Assembly (NCBI GenBank): GCA_015061745.1
Contig: SUWB01000020.1
Span: 1 to 52,029, forward strand
DNA from: Lentisphaerota bacterium
Lineage (GTDB): Bacteria > Verrucomicrobiota > Lentisphaeria > Victivallales > Victivallaceae
Direction: 5' to 3'
DNA: 52,029 bases
Shown here: piece by piece, positions 36,021-44,683 of the stretch
Layout of the letters: the number at the start of each line of letters is the position of its first letter
How positions within the stretch are numbered: the first letter of the stretch is position 1
Made by a program: the position numbers and the translations under genes
Notes under the pieces: model-generated
Databases searched by the model: none
The model's input: only the letters and a program-made list of their open reading frames with translations
What the model was told of the DNA's origin: nothing

Positions 36021-37448
36021 TCACGCCGCTTCAGAAGGTGTGTCGATCACTTTCATCGTTTTCCACTTGCCCTGACGGTAGCGCAAATAAAAGACAACTC
36101 CGCAAATAACGACGTAAATCACACTGATCGTCCATACGCCCCAGAGACACCACCCTCTTGAATAAGGTGCAAAAAGGTTGATGAACCACTCCTGCCGGTA
36201 AGCTGCAAAAAGAGCAAGACAGGGGAGTACATAGGTAAAAATCGCAAGCAGGGCGTGAGTTATCATTGAAAAACGGGTATCTCCGGCACTTTTGATAGCA
36301 CTGCTGTAAATGATAAAAAGAGCATCAAACAGCAAATATCCCGTAATAAAACGGAGCATCGTTCTGCATTCTGCGGTAATCTCAGGCGAAACTTTTGAAA
36401 AAGCCAGCAGCAGCGGGTCGGGCCAGAAAAAGAAGATCACAGCCAGCACAGCAATGTAGCACACACCGAGCACTCTGGCACTGCGTACGGAACGCTCCCC
36501 GCGGGGAATATCCTGAGCTCCCACAGACTGCCCCACAAGGATCCCGACTGTCTGCCCGATACCGAGAAGCGGCGTATATGCCAGACTGTTTATTCCGAAA
36601 GCGATCCCGGAAGCAGCAAGGGCCACAGAGTCCACCTTTCCCTGAAGAATGACAAACACCTGAAACGCGATCAAGTCAATAGCCAGCTGGATCCCCGTCG
36701 GCATACCGAAACGCAGCAAACGCTTGAAAAGAGCAAAGTCAAAGCATTTTCCGAGCCCATATTTCTTCCAGCCGGAACACAGCAGTACAGCCACAAAAAC
36801 AAGCACTGCCATAAATCCTCCGATAATCGTCCCGTAAGCAGCCCCCCGGATTCCCATTTCGGGGAATGTCACAGTTCCCAACAGAGGAACAGTAAAACTC
36901 TTTCCGTAAATAAGCAGATAGTTCAAAGTAATATTCATTACGGTCATAAAGATATTTACCCCCAGAACCAGCATCACCTTTCCCCGTCCGCTCCAGAAAT
37001 TCGACAGAGCGATAAAAAGCAAATTGGCGACAGTTCCGGTTGCGATGATCTTGTAATAAATGACCTCAAGAGAACGGACTTCCGCCCCGTGCCCGAAAGC
37101 ATCAAAGATCTCCTGAGCAAAAAATGAAGTTCCCCACATAAACAGTCCGCCGATCACTGCGATCCAGATCCCCTGCCATACGGCACTGCCGATCCGGTGG
37201 TACTCTTTGGCTCCGTAATACTGAGCCACAAATGCACCGCTGTACCCGACCGTTCCGACAAAAAGACAGGAAAAGGAAAAGGCACTTAAACCGGCAGGAA
37301 ATGCTGCGGCCATAGTCATATCCGAATATCCGGCCAGCATTGCCCGGTCAACAAAAAGATTCACTGCGTGACTGGCACTTGAGAGCACCAAAGGCAGGGC
37401 TATTGTCAAAACTTCCTTAAAGTTTCCATTCTTAAAAAGATTCTTCAT
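36021..37448 (-). CDS. MATE-family efflux transporter
   Basis: A 475-residue inner-membrane transporter with about 12 membrane segments in two MATE halves. Landmarks are LPLVLSSASHAVNLFVDRAMLAGY in segment 1-2, YYGAKEYHRIG after segment 2, and LGIGQTVGILVGQSVGAQDIPRGER in the second half. MATE proteins export drugs or metabolites using Na+ or H+. I start at ATG 37448, which has AGGA 5-6 nt upstream; the frame extends to a TTG at 37463 that would overlap this site. A promoter lies 42-70 bp upstream. Substrate unknown. Confidence 0.88.
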   Translation of the reverse strand: MKNLFKNGNFKEVLTIALPLVLSSASHAVNLFVDRAMLAGYSDMTMAAAFPAGLSAFSFSCLFVGTVGYSGAFVAQYYGAKEYHRIGSAVWQGIWIAVIGGLFMWGTSFFAQEIFDAFGHGAEVRSLEVIYYKIIATGTVANLLFIALSNFWSGRGKVMLVLGVNIFMTVMNITLNYLLIYGKSFTVPLLGTVTFPEMGIRGAAYGTIIGGFMAVLVFVAVLLCSGWKKYGLGKCFDFALFKRLLRFGMPTGIQLAIDLIAFQVFVILQGKVDSVALAASGIAFGINSLAYTPLLGIGQTVGILVGQSVGAQDIPRGERSVRSARVLGVCYIAVLAVIFFFWPDPLLLAFSKVSPEITAECRTMLRFITGYLLFDALFIIYSSAIKSAGDTRFSMITHALLAIFTYVLPCLALFAAYRQEWFINLFAPYSRGWCLWGVWTISVIYVVICGVVFYLRYRQGKWKTMKVIDTPSEAA

Positions 37449-37489
37449 TCTCGTCCTGTTCAATAAATCAAAAAAATGTACATCTGTTT

Positions 37490-37518
37490 AATATACCACT
37501 TACACAGGAATAAAGCAA
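37490..37518 (-). promoter_or_regulatory. promoter of the MATE gene
   Basis: Minus strand: TTGCTT (37513-37518), 17-bp spacer, TATATT (37490-37495). Confidence 0.65.
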
Positions 37519-37548
37519 GAAAAATCCCCTACTTTATTACAAAAGGCC

Positions 37549-37577
37549 TTGACACACCCCTTTTCAGGATGTATATT
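37549..37577 (+). promoter_or_regulatory. promoter of the double esterase
   Basis: TTGACA (37549-37554), 17-bp spacer, TATATT (37572-37577), about 47 bp before ATG. Confidence 0.8.
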
Positions 37578-37623
37578 CTACAAAACAGACATTCCAATAT
37601 TGATAAATTAAGGAACTTTTATT

Positions 37624-39495
37624 ATGTCCAATTTCGGTGATCTCATACAAGAGTATTATGTTGACAAATTCCGGCAAAACGCCCAATTGCGTAAAGAAAA
37701 ACTCAGCCGACTGAAGACACCGGAAGATGTCTATGCCTATATTGCCGAACTCCGGCAAAAAATTAAAAAGGCTTACTCCTTCCCTGAAGAAAAATGTCCT
37801 TTGAATGTCCAACATTGCGGCACCATCAAAGGTGACGGCTACCGCCTTGAAAAACTGATCTATTACAGCCGTCCTGACTTTCCGGTCACGGCCAATCTCT
37901 ATGTTCCTGACAATGCAATTCCCGGCAAAACGCCTGCATTGATCCACGTTTTGGGACACGCCCTCAACGGCAAAGCAAGCAAAGAATACCAGACTGTCGG
38001 TATTTCTTTCTGCCGCAAAGGGTATATGGTACTTATGCCCGACCCCATTGGTCAGGGGGAAAGGTTCAGTTTTCCCGACCTTCCCGGTTTTCAGAATGTC
38101 CGGGAACACAACCTGTTGAACCGCCGTCTTCTTTCCATTGGCGACAACGTTGGTGCCTGGCGTATTTGGGATGCCATCAGAGGTGTCGATCTGCTCCTTG
38201 AAAGAGAAGAAACCGATCCGGAACGTGTCGGTGTTACCGGCAACTCCGGCGGCGGTACGATGACCACTTTGCTCAATGCCGTCGAACCCCGTCTCAAAGT
38301 GGCGGCCCCCAACTGTTATATTACCAGCTGGCTGCGTCTGGTGGAAAACGAACTTCCTGTGGACGGCGAACAAATCGTCCCCGGTTTTGCTGCTGACGGC
38401 GGAGAAATGGCAGACTTGCTCATTCTCAAAGCTCCGAATCCCTTGTTGATTATGGGTGAAAAAGATGACTTCTTTGATATCCGGGGAACCCGTGAATCTT
38501 ATGAAGATGTGAAAAAAATCTACACTATACTGGGTTATCCCGAAAGGGTACGTCTCTATGTCGGCGGTCTGGATCACGGTTATCAATATGGAGCCCGTCG
38601 GGCTGCATACGGATTTTTTAATGAATTTTTCAATGTTGACAGTGATGATACAGAGCCGGAAGTCCAGACCAGAACTCACGAAGATATCGCCTGCATCCCG
38701 GAATACAACATTACCAAGCTCCCGGGAGCAATTACCGCCGATCAGGCTGTCCGGACAAAAGTCCGGGAGTACGCGGCAAAACGTCCCGCCCGCAGCAAAG
38801 AGGAGATCAAACGTCTTCTGGCTGAAACTTTGAAACTCGAGATCCCCTCACAGGCCCCCACATACCGGCAGCTGCGTCCCAAATACGGTACAGAGCTTCA
38901 CGATTCCCGTTTCGGTATTGAAACAGAGCCTAACCTGATCACGACGCTCCATTTGCTCAATGCGGCTTCTTATATGCACCTGCCTTCCGGAAAGAGTGCA
39001 GAGCTTTATATCCCGCACCAGAAAAGTGTTGAAGAAATGAAAGAGCGTTCCCCCAAAGCCGACACGCTCCGTTTCGGATTTGATTACCGCGGCGTCGGAG
39101 AATCCAATCCCAATGGATGCGATCAGGGAGCTTGGGTTGAAGCGGAAGCCTTCTTCGGCCTCTACCGGAGAGATTATCACTATGATGCAATGGCAAGACT
39201 TTTGGGCTTTTCAGTTCTGGGCAAACGGACTGAAGATGTAATAAAAGCCATACTTCTTCTGAAAGAAGCCGGTATCGAAGAAATTACACTGACCGCCTCC
39301 GGCATCGGTATGTACCCGGCCATTCTGGCAGCACTCTTTTCTCCCGTCAAAGTCAAAACAGCCTTTGAGAACCGCTGTCGTACTTTCCTTGAAAGTTCTC
39401 TGAATGGAACGGACAACCTGCCGCAGTCAATGACGCCCTTCAACATTCTGGGGATCACGGACTTCGATGAACTCCAATATTTCGTGGAAGAATAA
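37624..39495 (+). CDS. acetylxylan-esterase-like double alpha/beta-hydrolase
   Basis: A 623-residue protein. The first half (about 1-340) is an alpha/beta-hydrolase of the acetyl-esterase/dienelactone-hydrolase type with a full triad: Ser in TGNSGGGTM (about 208), Asp in GEKDDFFD (about 281) and His in GLDHGYQYG (about 318). The second half (about 400-623) looks like a second, reduced hydrolase domain (FGFDYRGVGESNPNG, then TASGIGMYPAILAAL). There Ser in ASGIG sits where a nucleophile would, but Asp and His are not evident. No signal peptide, so it is cytoplasmic. It may deacylate imported oligosaccharides. RBS AAGGA lies 9 nt before ATG. It is probably monocistronic. Confidence 0.75.
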   Translation: MSNFGDLIQEYYVDKFRQNAQLRKEKLSRLKTPEDVYAYIAELRQKIKKAYSFPEEKCPLNVQHCGTIKGDGYRLEKLIYYSRPDFPVTANLYVPDNAIPGKTPALIHVLGHALNGKASKEYQTVGISFCRKGYMVLMPDPIGQGERFSFPDLPGFQNVREHNLLNRRLLSIGDNVGAWRIWDAIRGVDLLLEREETDPERVGVTGNSGGGTMTTLLNAVEPRLKVAAPNCYITSWLRLVENELPVDGEQIVPGFAADGGEMADLLILKAPNPLLIMGEKDDFFDIRGTRESYEDVKKIYTILGYPERVRLYVGGLDHGYQYGARRAAYGFFNEFFNVDSDDTEPEVQTRTHEDIACIPEYNITKLPGAITADQAVRTKVREYAAKRPARSKEEIKRLLAETLKLEIPSQAPTYRQLRPKYGTELHDSRFGIETEPNLITTLHLLNAASYMHLPSGKSAELYIPHQKSVEEMKERSPKADTLRFGFDYRGVGESNPNGCDQGAWVEAEAFFGLYRRDYHYDAMARLLGFSVLGKRTEDVIKAILLLKEAGIEEITLTASGIGMYPAILAALFSPVKVKTAFENRCRTFLESSLNGTDNLPQSMTPFNILGITDFDELQYFVEE

Positions 39496-39591
39496 GTCCA
39501 GATAAGCAAAAAAGATTCTTTGCGTGAAGATATTGACAGAATAGTTTATATATTCACTATCAAAGGCAAGTAACAACTAAAGGACATATTT

Positions 39592-39705
39592 TTGCAAACG
39601 CTGTCAGCCATTCTTATTTTGGCTGCGGCGATACCCAAATCTCTACATTACCGGACACTCTGCCAGGAACTCACAACTCCTGCGGGCCGCCGGGCCGTGC
39701 AATGA
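39592..39705 (+). CDS. possible 37-residue peptide
   Basis: A TTG-started ORF with a well-placed ribosome-binding site (AAGGA, 7 nt upstream). It encodes MQTLSAILILAAAIPKSL and then a basic, Arg-containing tail ending RRAVQ. The hydrophobic N-terminus could be a small membrane anchor. Its stop (TGA) overlaps an ATG that opens a 12-codon ORF (MNGRLVSTGKLL). The sequence also folds well as RNA, so coding is uncertain. No homologue is known to me. Confidence 0.3.
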   Translation: MQTLSAILILAAAIPKSLHYRTLCQELTTPAGRRAVQ

Positions 39706-39768
39706 ACGGCCGACTGGTTTCAACCGGAAAACTGCTTTAACAGGCATCACAAATTTCGTAAGATTATG

Positions 39769-39803
39769 AACAGCATTTGTATCGTCGAATGCTGTTTTTT
39801 ATT
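39769..39803 (+). terminator. terminator of the small transcript
   Basis: AACAGCATT (39769-39777) pairs with AATGCTGTT (39788-39796), followed by a T-run (TTTTATT). Confidence 0.8.
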
Positions 39804-39804
39804 G

Positions 39805-39985
39805 GCTCTGTTCCCGATAAAGGTCGGTAAAAGAAGTTGTGTGGGGGGGGCGGGAGGAAAGACCGAAACGTCGGCTTCGTTGTATTTGCTTGCCCGCCCT
39901 GTCACGGCGTAGTGCAGCGAAGACGGAAAAACTTTTTCAGCACAATGCTTTTGCAAGATTTGCCAAAGCATTGTGCCGCTAAAAG
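39805..39985. repeat. repeat-like non-coding element with palindrome
   Basis: This stretch differs from its surroundings: a run of eight G (39843-39850), GC-rich inverted segments and a perfect 12-bp palindrome (GCACAATGCTTT at 39940-39951, AAAGCATTGTGC at 39965-39976, 13-nt loop). The minus strand is open for 74 codons but has no ribosome-binding site and reads across the neighbouring terminator, so I do not call it a gene. It looks like an interspersed intergenic repeat, but only one copy is in the window. Confidence 0.35.
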
Positions 39986-39996
39986 ATATTGAGAAG

Positions 39997-40030
39997 GAAA
40001 AGCTCCCTCATATGGAGAACAGAGCTTTTT
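39997..40030 (-). terminator. terminator of recJ
   Basis: AAAAGCTC and GAGCTTTT form an 8-bp stem around a long loop, directly after the recJ stop. The T-run CTTTTCC on the minus strand is short; the plus strand has TTTTTG. Confidence 0.55.
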
Positions 40031-40032
40031 GT

Positions 40033-41742
40033 TTAACAGCAGTGAATGTCCACAATACTGAGCTGAGGCTGTTCGATTCCCTGATGATTATTGAGCTGAG
40101 GTGTTGCCAATATATCGCAGGTATCCACTGTAAAGTTGGCCACATTCTGATTGAATGCGATAAAGTCAAGAGAAACATTCCCCTGACGCATAATTCCACG
40201 GGTATGACTGCCGCCGCAAGTCGCACTGCTCCTGACGATCTGAACGTCGTTGAACCGGAACACAGGCTTGGGATTGCTGTGTCCAAAGGGAGACAACTGA
40301 AGCAGGTAGTCAAAAAACTCTCTGGTCAATTCAGAAAAATGCACCTCACCGTCGTAAGAAACAGAACTTTCAAGATCGGCAGTATTGATCTGGTTGCTGA
40401 TTTCTTTATTCATCAAATCAAAGAAATCAGCAATTTTTTCAGTTTTAAGCCCCACGCCGACCGCCATCGGATGACCGCCGTAACGTTCGAGCAGATGAGC
40501 ACTCTTTGAAAGTACTTCAACCAGATTGAGATTGGCAATACTGCGTCCGGAACCGTATGCAACATCCCCTTGTACAGTCAGCACAATGGTAGGCCGGTTG
40601 TACTCCCGCGCCAAACGCGAAGCCACAATCCCGATAACCCCCTGATGCCAGTCTCTGCCAGCCACCAATAAAGCACAGGGACTCATCCAAGCCAGATGCC
40701 GTTCGATCTGCTCCCTGGCTTCCTGATAAATTTCCTGTTCTTTCTGCTGACGGTCACGATTAAAAAGTTCCAGTTGGCTCGCACAGGAATAGGCTTCCAC
40801 GATCTGCTTGGACTGCAGCAGTTTCAATGCAACATTGGCATCTCCCACCCTGCCCGCGGCATTGATCCGGGGTGCAAGACGGAATGTGATATCAGAAGGA
40901 GTCAATTCAGAACGGAGTTTTGAGCTTTCGATCAAAGCACGGACTCCGGGACGGAGCTGACGCTGCAAGGCTTCGATACCATATTTGACCATAATACGGT
41001 TTTCCCCCAGCAACGGAACAATATCAGCCACAGTTCCCAGGGCCACATAATCAAGAACCTCCTCAAGTCTTGTTGTGAATCCGCCCAGATTATTTTCACG
41101 CCCATATTTGACAAAAGCGTGAGAAAGTTTAAAAGCCGCCCCGGCCCCGGAGAGAAGCTGCAAATCAGCCAGCTCAGGATAAACCTTCGGATTAATAACA
41201 GCCAAGGCATCCGGCAGCGCAGGACCTGCTTCGTGATGGTCAGTAACGATTACGTCGATCCCCATTTCTCTGGCCCGGTCAACGGCATCACAACTGGTGA
41301 TACCGCAGTCGACTGTAACAAGGACTCCGCAAACGCCGAAACATTCAAGAGCCTTGTCCAGAGAATCCGGAGTAAAACCGTAACCGTCATCAAAACGGTG
41401 CGGAATAAAAGAATTGACAATTGCGCCGTTGCTGCTGAGAACCCAAGCTAAAAGAGCACTGGCGGTAATACCGTCAGTATCGTAATCTCCGTGAATAAGG
41501 ATCGGTTCTTTTTTTGCGACAGCCTGCCACAACCGCGCTGCCGCATCCCGGATACCCGGGAAACGGTAGGGGTCGCTCAGATTTGCGAGACGCGGATTCA
41601 GGAAACTTTCCACCTGATCCGCAACGATACCGCGCGCAGCGAAAATGAGGGCCACCGGACGGGGAAGATTAAATCTTCTCTGCAGTCCTTTGATTTCCTC
41701 ATCAAGATTTGCGGCGTTTGTTTTCCACTTGTTTACACCCAT
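40033..41742 (-). CDS. recJ: single-stranded-DNA-specific exonuclease RecJ
   Basis: A 569-residue RecJ, a 5'-3' exonuclease for ssDNA in recombination and mismatch repair. DHH-family motifs are PILIHGDYDTDGITA (motif I, about 80), TVDCGIT (motif II), VTDHHEAGP (motif III) and NPK. The DHHA1 domain has GGHPMAVGV, and the C-terminal OB-fold part SCGGSHTRGIMRQG. Length matches the E. coli protein. The ribosome-binding site before ATG is weak (AGAAA). The promoter at 41776 lies back to back with that of the GH78-like gene. Confidence 0.95.
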   Translation of the reverse strand: MGVNKWKTNAANLDEEIKGLQRRFNLPRPVALIFAARGIVADQVESFLNPRLANLSDPYRFPGIRDAAARLWQAVAKKEPILIHGDYDTDGITASALLAWVLSSNGAIVNSFIPHRFDDGYGFTPDSLDKALECFGVCGVLVTVDCGITSCDAVDRAREMGIDVIVTDHHEAGPALPDALAVINPKVYPELADLQLLSGAGAAFKLSHAFVKYGRENNLGGFTTRLEEVLDYVALGTVADIVPLLGENRIMVKYGIEALQRQLRPGVRALIESSKLRSELTPSDITFRLAPRINAAGRVGDANVALKLLQSKQIVEAYSCASQLELFNRDRQQKEQEIYQEAREQIERHLAWMSPCALLVAGRDWHQGVIGIVASRLAREYNRPTIVLTVQGDVAYGSGRSIANLNLVEVLSKSAHLLERYGGHPMAVGVGLKTEKIADFFDLMNKEISNQINTADLESSVSYDGEVHFSELTREFFDYLLQLSPFGHSNPKPVFRFNDVQIVRSSATCGGSHTRGIMRQGNVSLDFIAFNQNVANFTVDTCDILATPQLNNHQGIEQPQLSIVDIHCC

Positions 41743-41775
41743 TTGTTTCTCTTTTCTTATTTAATCTTCTTTATT

Positions 41776-41804
41776 AACATAACTCCGAAATGGCAATAAT
41801 CCAA
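41776..41804 (-). promoter_or_regulatory. promoter of recJ
   Basis: Minus strand: TTGGAT (41799-41804), 17-bp spacer, TATGTT (41776-41781). Confidence 0.6.
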
Positions 41805-41869
41805 ACGAAAAATCAAAAAAAATGCAAAATTTAGCAAAAAAAGTCTCTTTCCCGGTTGAAAAAAACCTT

Positions 41870-41898
41870 TTGAAAGAGTATTTTTTCTCCGGTATTGT
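41870..41898 (+). promoter_or_regulatory. promoter of the GH78-like gene
   Basis: TTGAAA (41870-41875), 17-bp spacer, TATTGT (41893-41898). It lies inside the region that a longer reading of the gene would make coding, which supports the later ATG at 41933. Confidence 0.6.
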
Positions 41899-41932
41899 TT
41901 TTTTAAGTACAAGTTTATTACAGGATCGCGAT

Positions 41933-44683
41933 ATGCATATCACACAGTTTCCGGAAAGATTTTCAGGCCGGTGGATTTTTTTGGAACGTCTCAGCAATAA
42001 ACCATCCGCCAATATTCTTATGAGACGTGAACTGTTTTTACAGGCAGAATCCGGGCGGGAATATTCCCTCTTTATTACTGCCAACAGTTTTTACCAGCTT
42101 TTCATTAACGGAAGCCTGATAGGTGCGGGCCCCCGGCAGCACCAAAGCCCCGGGACCAGCTACATTGACGTCTATGACGTTGCTCTCAACCTGCAGCCCG
42201 GCAAAAATGTAATTGCCGTCCAGATTTTCTGGAATGGCAACTCAGAACTCTCAGACTCATCCTTATGCCCCGGTATGTGGTGTCAGCTGCAATCCGGCAG
42301 TCAAACGCTGCTGAACAGTGATGAATCCTGGCAAATCCTTGCCGGAACACCTCAGCAGGAGCCGGTTCTTTGCGGCCACTTCTGCAATCTCTGCGACCTG
42401 AGGCAAATCCCCGAAAATTGGAATATACCGGAGTATCAATGCGACTCCGCCTGGGAACAGCCGGATTTATTCTTTTTACCGGGGGCACCGGGAGCGCGTA
42501 TGGAACTTCACCCCCTTGCGCCCGGCGGAATCAATCCGGAAACAGTTGAATTCCAAAAAGTCAGTACCGGTACAGTTGAAAAGCTCCCTGTTTTCTCAAC
42601 CTTTGTCTTCCCCGACACTTTCCGGGGACGAACCGGAGCAGCGGTTTCCTACATTTACAGTGAAGCGTCTCTCACTGTAAATGCCGTTCTTTATGCAGAC
42701 GCACCATTGAAGCTTTTTTGCGGCAACACCCTTCTTTTTGACGGAGATGCAGGTACCGGAAACGAAGTGGCACTGCAATTGCAAAAAGGTTGGACCCGCC
42801 TGGCTGCATTTACTCCAGTTGTAAAAAGAGATACGGCTGTAATGCTTATGGCCGCAGAGTGGCCGGAAGACCTGCTTCCTTTGAACGATATGCTTGATTC
42901 TTCCCAGCCGGGGTGGTGTGTTGCGCCTCTGGAAAGGATCCGTTTTTCAGATTGTACATCAGCTGTCCGGGTGGAAGAACTTTCCGGATTGGCTGCTCAA
43001 AAAACAGACATTGCCAATATCTGCTTTATCCGTGAACTGCTGCAAACTGCAAAACTTAAGACCTTGCCGGACGAAAATAAAGAGTGGCTGGCATCAGGTG
43101 ACTTCATTGTCTGGGAACTGCCGGAAGTTCATTACGGATTTGTTAACATTGAATTCATCGCAAGCGAAGGCGATATCGTAGATGTGATCACCGGAAGCAG
43201 ATTCAGCGATGACACTCTTTTGCCTGACGGATTTTTCGGCGGCGTACACAACCTGATCACCTGTTGCTGCCGTGAGGGAAAAAATGAATTCCTTTATCCC
43301 ATTCCCAACGATTGCTGCAAGGTATTTTTCTGGGTTAGAAAGGCTCGGGGCAGCTTGAGCTTACGCCAGATTTCATTTGAAGAATTGCGTTACGATTTTG
43401 AACGTGAAAATGAATTCCGCTGTTCAGAAAAACGTTTCAACGATTTTTGGAAAACCGGCGTTGCCTCTCTGACCCGGTCCAGTACAAAGCTGCTTCCTGC
43501 TGCCGGCAATACAAATCAAAGCAGCTTTCTGTTGGACAGTTTTCTGGAGTCAGTGAATATAGCAGCCGTTTACGGAGACTCAGCTTATATAACCTCCAGT
43601 TTGAGGCAATTCGCCGGAACTCAGCTTGAAAACGGGGCTCTGACCTCGCTTTCTGCCGGAAAAGATTACGATTTGGCATTTTTTCATATGTTTTTCTTCC
43701 CCGGTTGGATCATATTCAACTACCGCTTCACAAGCAATTTGGTAGAAATGCGAAATTTGATCCCCCGTCTGGATGCGGTCAAACATTACCTGCTCTCTCT
43801 GTTGGATAATAAAACAGGACTCTTTGATATGACAAAAATCCCCCCTGCAAGTCCGGGTGAAGATGATCCTGTTGCGACCTGCCGTCTGCCGGTGGTAATG
43901 AATGCACTTCTCTGCCGCTTTATGATGGTGTCCTCTGAAATTTATGACCTCGTCGAACGAGCTTCCGAAGCAAGAGAGTGCCGCCGTTTGCTGCGTAAAA
44001 TTTCAGCAGCTCTCATCGAAAACTTTTACGATACTGAAACCGCTATGTTCGCCGATCACCCGATCACCCCTGACGAACACGAAGACTTCTCGCTTCTGGG
44101 CAATTTTTTTCCGCTGCTTGCCGGCCTGAAAACTCAGGAGTCTTTTGAAAGTTTTGTCAAAACATTCTTTGATTTTGCAAAAGCAGAATCCCTCACTGCT
44201 GAGGCAGAGTCTCCCTATTTTCACTGGCTTTTCGGTGAATTGCTTTTCGCACTCGGCCAAAAGGCCTGGGGGATACGTTACCTGCAGTCATATTGGCAAA
44301 AAAGAGTTGATTCAATTCAAGGGATCTGGAAAGAACCTTTCCAACGCGGCCTTTGCGCAACGGGTTTTACAGGCGGCCGTGCGCTTGTCCCCAATGCCTT
44401 TCTGATCAGAGAAATTCTGGGTGTCCGCCTCGCAGAACCGGCTCATTCTGTCATTTACTTTGATCCGGGCCTGAATGCAGTCAATTCTGCAGAGGGAGTT
44501 ATCCCGACAGCCCAGGGCCGAATCAGGATAAAATGGGAAAAACAGGCAGACGGCGGGTTGGAAATAGACATTTTTTCAACGCATCCGGTCAAAGTTCTGC
44601 CTGAATTTTCAAAAGAACTGTTGAAACAATCCTCTTTCCGTCTGGGAGAAAATGTCACTTTGGTGAGGTCTGCTGTCCAATGA
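41933..44683 (+). CDS. alpha-L-rhamnosidase (GH78)-like protein, diverged active site
   Basis: A 916-residue protein with the GH78 domain order: N-terminal beta-sandwich domains (YSLFITANSFYQLFINGSLIGAGP, then LQPGKNVIAVQIFWNG), an (alpha/alpha)6 barrel from about residue 560, and a C-terminal beta domain. The loop that normally reads DCPQRERxGWxGD is replaced by NTNQSSFLLDSFLESVNIAAVYGD, so the general acid may be displaced or lost. I start at ATG 41933 (AGGA 8 nt upstream, promoter ending 41898); the frame runs back to 41822 but that covers the promoter. No signal peptide. It overlaps the next gene by ATGA. Confidence 0.7.
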   Translation: MHITQFPERFSGRWIFLERLSNKPSANILMRRELFLQAESGREYSLFITANSFYQLFINGSLIGAGPRQHQSPGTSYIDVYDVALNLQPGKNVIAVQIFWNGNSELSDSSLCPGMWCQLQSGSQTLLNSDESWQILAGTPQQEPVLCGHFCNLCDLRQIPENWNIPEYQCDSAWEQPDLFFLPGAPGARMELHPLAPGGINPETVEFQKVSTGTVEKLPVFSTFVFPDTFRGRTGAAVSYIYSEASLTVNAVLYADAPLKLFCGNTLLFDGDAGTGNEVALQLQKGWTRLAAFTPVVKRDTAVMLMAAEWPEDLLPLNDMLDSSQPGWCVAPLERIRFSDCTSAVRVEELSGLAAQKTDIANICFIRELLQTAKLKTLPDENKEWLASGDFIVWELPEVHYGFVNIEFIASEGDIVDVITGSRFSDDTLLPDGFFGGVHNLITCCCREGKNEFLYPIPNDCCKVFFWVRKARGSLSLRQISFEELRYDFERENEFRCSEKRFNDFWKTGVASLTRSSTKLLPAAGNTNQSSFLLDSFLESVNIAAVYGDSAYITSSLRQFAGTQLENGALTSLSAGKDYDLAFFHMFFFPGWIIFNYRFTSNLVEMRNLIPRLDAVKHYLLSLLDNKTGLFDMTKIPPASPGEDDPVATCRLPVVMNALLCRFMMVSSEIYDLVERASEARECRRLLRKISAALIENFYDTETAMFADHPITPDEHEDFSLLGNFFPLLAGLKTQESFESFVKTFFDFAKAESLTAEAESPYFHWLFGELLFALGQKAWGIRYLQSYWQKRVDSIQGIWKEPFQRGLCATGFTGGRALVPNAFLIREILGVRLAEPAHSVIYFDPGLNAVNSAEGVIPTAQGRIRIKWEKQADGGLEIDIFSTHPVKVLPEFSKELLKQSSFRLGENVTLVRSAVQ

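Larger units (their letters stand above)
39533..39803 (+). ncRNA. putative small transcript with structured body
   Basis: Between the esterase and the converging recJ, the plus strand carries TTGACA (39533-39538), a structured stretch and a clear terminator (39769-39803). Local hairpins include CAGCCA/TGGCTG, CAGGA/TCCTG and GGCCGT/ACGGCC. The segment near 39596-39605 (CAAACGCTGT) can pair with ACAGCATTTG at 39770-39779. This closes the RNA end to end and competes with the terminator stem. The -10 for the TTGACA is poor, so transcription might instead read through from the esterase. It could be a 6S-like RNA, an attenuator, or a leader for the 37-codon ORF; I cannot match it to a known family. 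Confidence 0.35.

Noticed and set aside
37564..38679. Long (371-codon) minus-strand ORF opposite the esterase
   Set aside because: Antisense shadow of a gene with a full catalytic triad and its own promoter.
39747..39971. Minus-strand 74-codon ORF between the esterase and recJ
   Set aside because: It runs across a terminator and a palindromic, G-rich element, without a ribosome-binding site; better explained as an open frame in a repeat-like sequence.
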